From assembly GCA_040902585.1 (NCBI GenBank), contig JBBDXA010000010.1, positions 1 through 9,512 on the forward strand: a stretch of DNA of 9,512 nucleotides. The letters run 5' to 3'. This document shows positions 7,722-9,512 of the stretch, one piece after another; position 1 is the stretch's first letter; each line of letters opens with the position of its first letter. Made by a program: the position numbers and the translations under genes. The notes beneath the pieces are model-generated. The model was given only the letters and a program-made list of their open reading frames with translations, was not told the origin of the DNA and did not search any database. The stretch comes from JBBDXA01 sp040902585. Its GTDB lineage: Bacteria > Planctomycetota > Phycisphaerae > Phycisphaerales > Phycisphaeraceae.

Positions 7722-9158
7722 TCACGCCAGCAGGTCTCGAATGACGCGCCCGCTCACATCCGTCAGCCGGAAGTCCCGTCCGCTGTAGCGATAGGTCAGG
7801 GCCTCGTGATCCAGGCCCATCAGGTGCAGAATGGTCGCGTGCAGGTCGAAGGTGTCCATCGCCTTGTCGACGGCGGCGAATCCGAACTCATCTGTTGCGC
7901 CGTGGATGAGGCCGGCCTTCACCCCGCCGCCTGCCAGCCACATCGTGAAGCCGAGCGGGTGATGATCGCGGCCCTTGTCGCCTTCGCTCGTGGGTGTGCG
8001 GCCGAACTCGCCGCCCCAGACCACCAGCGTGTCATCGAGCATGCCGCGCGACTTCAGGTCACGAAGCAGCGCGGCGATCGGCTGATCACTCCTGGCCGCG
8101 TGCTTGCGGTGATTGGTGATGTCCTTGTGATCGTCCCAGGGTTGGTCGTTGCCGTAATAGACCTGCACCACGCGCACGCCGCGCTCGACCAGCCTGCGCG
8201 ACAGCAGACACGCGCCGGCAAACTCGCCCTCGCCATACGCTTCGCGCGTCGCCTTCGTTTCGCGGCCCAGGTCGAACGCTTCCTGCGCTTCATCCTGCAT
8301 GCGGTACGCCATCTCCAGCGATGCGATGCGGGCTTCGAGTTGATCCTCCTGCGCATGTCGGGCAGCGTGCAGGCGGTTCATCGCCTGAGTCAGGTCAAGC
8401 TGCTCGCGCTGCTGTGAAGCGGTGAGGAACGCGTTGCGCGAATGACTGATCAGTCGGGCGACATCGGCCTTACCTGGCTCGCCGAGGCTCTTGTTGTTGA
8501 TGTGCGTGCCTTGATGGGCGGCAGGCAGGAAGCCGCTCGTCCACAGGTAAGGCCCGACCACCGGTTTGCCCGGGCACAGCACGATGAATCCCGGCAGGTT
8601 CTGATTCTCCGAACCCAGCGCATACGTCAGCCAGGAACCCATGCTCGGTCGCAGCGGCTGCAAGTTGCCCGTGTTCATCAGCAGCAGGCCGGGCTCGTGG
8701 TTGGGCGTCTCCGTCGTCATCGAACGGATCACGCACAGGTCATCCACGCAACGCGCGACATGCGGAAAGATTTCGCTGACTTCGATGCCGCTCTTTCCGT
8801 GCGCTCGGAACTTGAAAGGCGAAGGCAGCAGCTTGCCATCGCGTCGCCGGCTGTTTTTGGTGGCGAAGGAATCAGGCAGCTTCTGCCCGGCGTGGGCCGC
8901 AATCGAAGGCTTGGGATCAAACGTGTCCACCTGCGACGGACCGCCGTTCATGAAGAGAAAGATGAGCCGCTTGGCGCGGGCCGGAAAATGCGGCGATCGC
9001 GGCTGCAATGGATTGGACGTGCCTGGCTTCGATTCGGCGGCGTTAAGCAATCCGGCATCCGCAAGCACGGTGGACAGCCCCACCAGACCCATGCCGCCTC
9101 CGGTGCGCAGCAGCCAATGCCGTCGGGACATTCCTGGTTGCGATGACGAGTTGTGCAT
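7722..9158 (-). CDS. DUF1501 domain protein, secreted, sulfatase/alkaline-phosphatase-like fold
   Basis: This is a 478-residue member of the DUF1501 family, greatly expanded in Planctomycetes and of unproven function. The fold is related to the sulfatase/alkaline phosphatase superfamily. The N-terminus carries a twin-arginine-like motif SRRHWLL (about 11-17), a Gly-rich hydrophobic stretch and a likely cleavage site after NAA near 41, indicating export. Family landmarks are FMNGGPSQVDTFDPKP near 69-84, ETPNHEPG near 150-157, QVYYGNDQPWDDHKDI near 332-347, VVWGGEFGRTP at 379-389, and GRDHHPLGF near 396-404. ATG 9158 is preferred; GTG 9173 would add five residues, and ATG 9131 would put the arginine pair almost at the terminus. 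It lies 45 bases after the DUF1553-type gene on the same strand, the usual pairing in this phylum. It converges on phnX and has no evident tie to phosphonate metabolism. Confidence 0.93.
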   Translation of the reverse strand: MHNSSSQPGMSRRHWLLRTGGGMGLVGLSTVLADAGLLNAAESKPGTSNPLQPRSPHFPARAKRLIFLFMNGGPSQVDTFDPKPSIAAHAGQKLPDSFATKNSRRRDGKLLPSPFKFRAHGKSGIEVSEIFPHVARCVDDLCVIRSMTTETPNHEPGLLLMNTGNLQPLRPSMGSWLTYALGSENQNLPGFIVLCPGKPVVGPYLWTSGFLPAAHQGTHINNKSLGEPGKADVARLISHSRNAFLTASQQREQLDLTQAMNRLHAARHAQEDQLEARIASLEMAYRMQDEAQEAFDLGRETKATREAYGEGEFAGACLLSRRLVERGVRVVQVYYGNDQPWDDHKDITNHRKHAARSDQPIAALLRDLKSRGMLDDTLVVWGGEFGRTPTSEGDKGRDHHPLGFTMWLAGGGVKAGLIHGATDEFGFAAVDKAMDTFDLHATILHLMGLDHEALTYRYSGRDFRLTDVSGRVIRDLLA

Positions 9159-9203
9159 TCGATTGCGTTCCACGTGGTTCTCATTGTCTCATGCGAAGGC
9201 CGA

Positions 9204-9512
9204 TCAATCCACGTACATCATTTCATTCGTACCCAGCAGCGCCTGACAATAACGCTCCCAGCGCGTCAGAAGTTGCTTGCCTTCGTTCTCTTCCGCGCTG
9301 ACGTAGCGAAGCCCGAGTTGCAACTCCTGCTCCGATGGCGACCGGGCGAACAAAAGCTCAAAGGCGCGGCGGATGCGCCCGGCGTCATCGTCCGCTTCCT
9401 GTGCAAGGCGGGTCGCCAGGGCCTTGGCGCTGTGGATCATGAAATCGCTGTTGAGGACGAATAGTTGCTGAAGGGCGACGGTGGTGACAGCGCGCTGGTC
9501 GGAGGTGATGTT
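9204..9512 (-). CDS. DUF1553 (PSD1) domain protein, C-terminal part only
   Basis: The window cuts this minus-strand gene, leaving its last 102 codons and TGA stop. The frame is open to the right edge. The visible part holds the typical C-terminal signature of DUF1553 proteins: VALQQLFVLNSDFMI, then a helical stretch with RIRRAFELLFARSPSEQEL, and an ending around WERYCQALLGTNEMMYVD. Complete family members are usually 700-1,100 residues, often with a DUF1549 domain and sometimes an N-terminal cytochrome-like or carbohydrate-binding domain; none of that is visible. The function is unknown. It lies upstream of the DUF1501 gene in the same transcription direction, so the two are probably one operon. 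Confidence 0.9.
   Translation of the reverse strand, partial: NITSDQRAVTTVALQQLFVLNSDFMIHSAKALATRLAQEADDDAGRIRRAFELLFARSPSEQELQLGLRYVSAEENEGKQLLTRWERYCQALLGTNEMMYVD

Noticed and set aside
8442..9146. A 234-codon plus-strand open frame inside the DUF1501 region
   Set aside because: It is antisense to a strongly supported DUF1501 gene and its Arg/Gln/His-rich translation matches nothing I recognise.

Overview
The window is GC-rich bacterial DNA and almost certainly planctomycete. The evidence is a DUF1501 gene directly behind a DUF1553-type gene (a gene pair expanded in Planctomycetota) and a pseudopilin-like protein with an N-terminal methylation motif and a C-terminal H-Xn-DG motif. The hydrophobic run after the pseudopilin cleavage site resembles those I know from Phycisphaerae-type planctomycetes, but class-level placement is only a guess.

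Positions 1-7373 hold a plus-strand phosphonate uptake and degradation locus in two blocks. The first block is a zinc alcohol dehydrogenase of the phosphonate-catabolism-associated kind, followed by phnD (lipoprotein binding protein), phnC (ATPase) and phnE (permease). phnC and phnE overlap by ATGA. A small hairpin follows phnE, then an AT-rich gap with a plausible sigma-70-like promoter and an 11-bp-period direct repeat. The second block is a tight run of a pseudopilin-like protein, a Tat-exported PhoD-family phosphatase/phosphodiesterase, and phnX (phosphonoacetaldehyde hydrolase) with its catalytic residues intact.

A workable model is that secreted PhoD releases small phosphonates or phosphate from esters outside the cytoplasm. 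PhnDCE then imports the phosphonate, an aldehyde-forming step makes phosphonoacetaldehyde, and PhnX cleaves it to acetaldehyde and phosphate. No phnW (2-aminoethylphosphonate transaminase) is present in the window, so the aldehyde-forming enzyme is either outside it or, speculatively, the alcohol dehydrogenase. The role of the pseudopilin inside this block is unexplained.

Positions 7374-7721 are a convergent intergenic gap with no convincing gene but several hairpins, including a long one next to a GNRA-capped one. From 7722 to the right edge, the minus strand carries the unrelated DUF1553 (truncated by the window end) and DUF1501 pair. I see no tRNA, rRNA, insertion sequence or CRISPR array.
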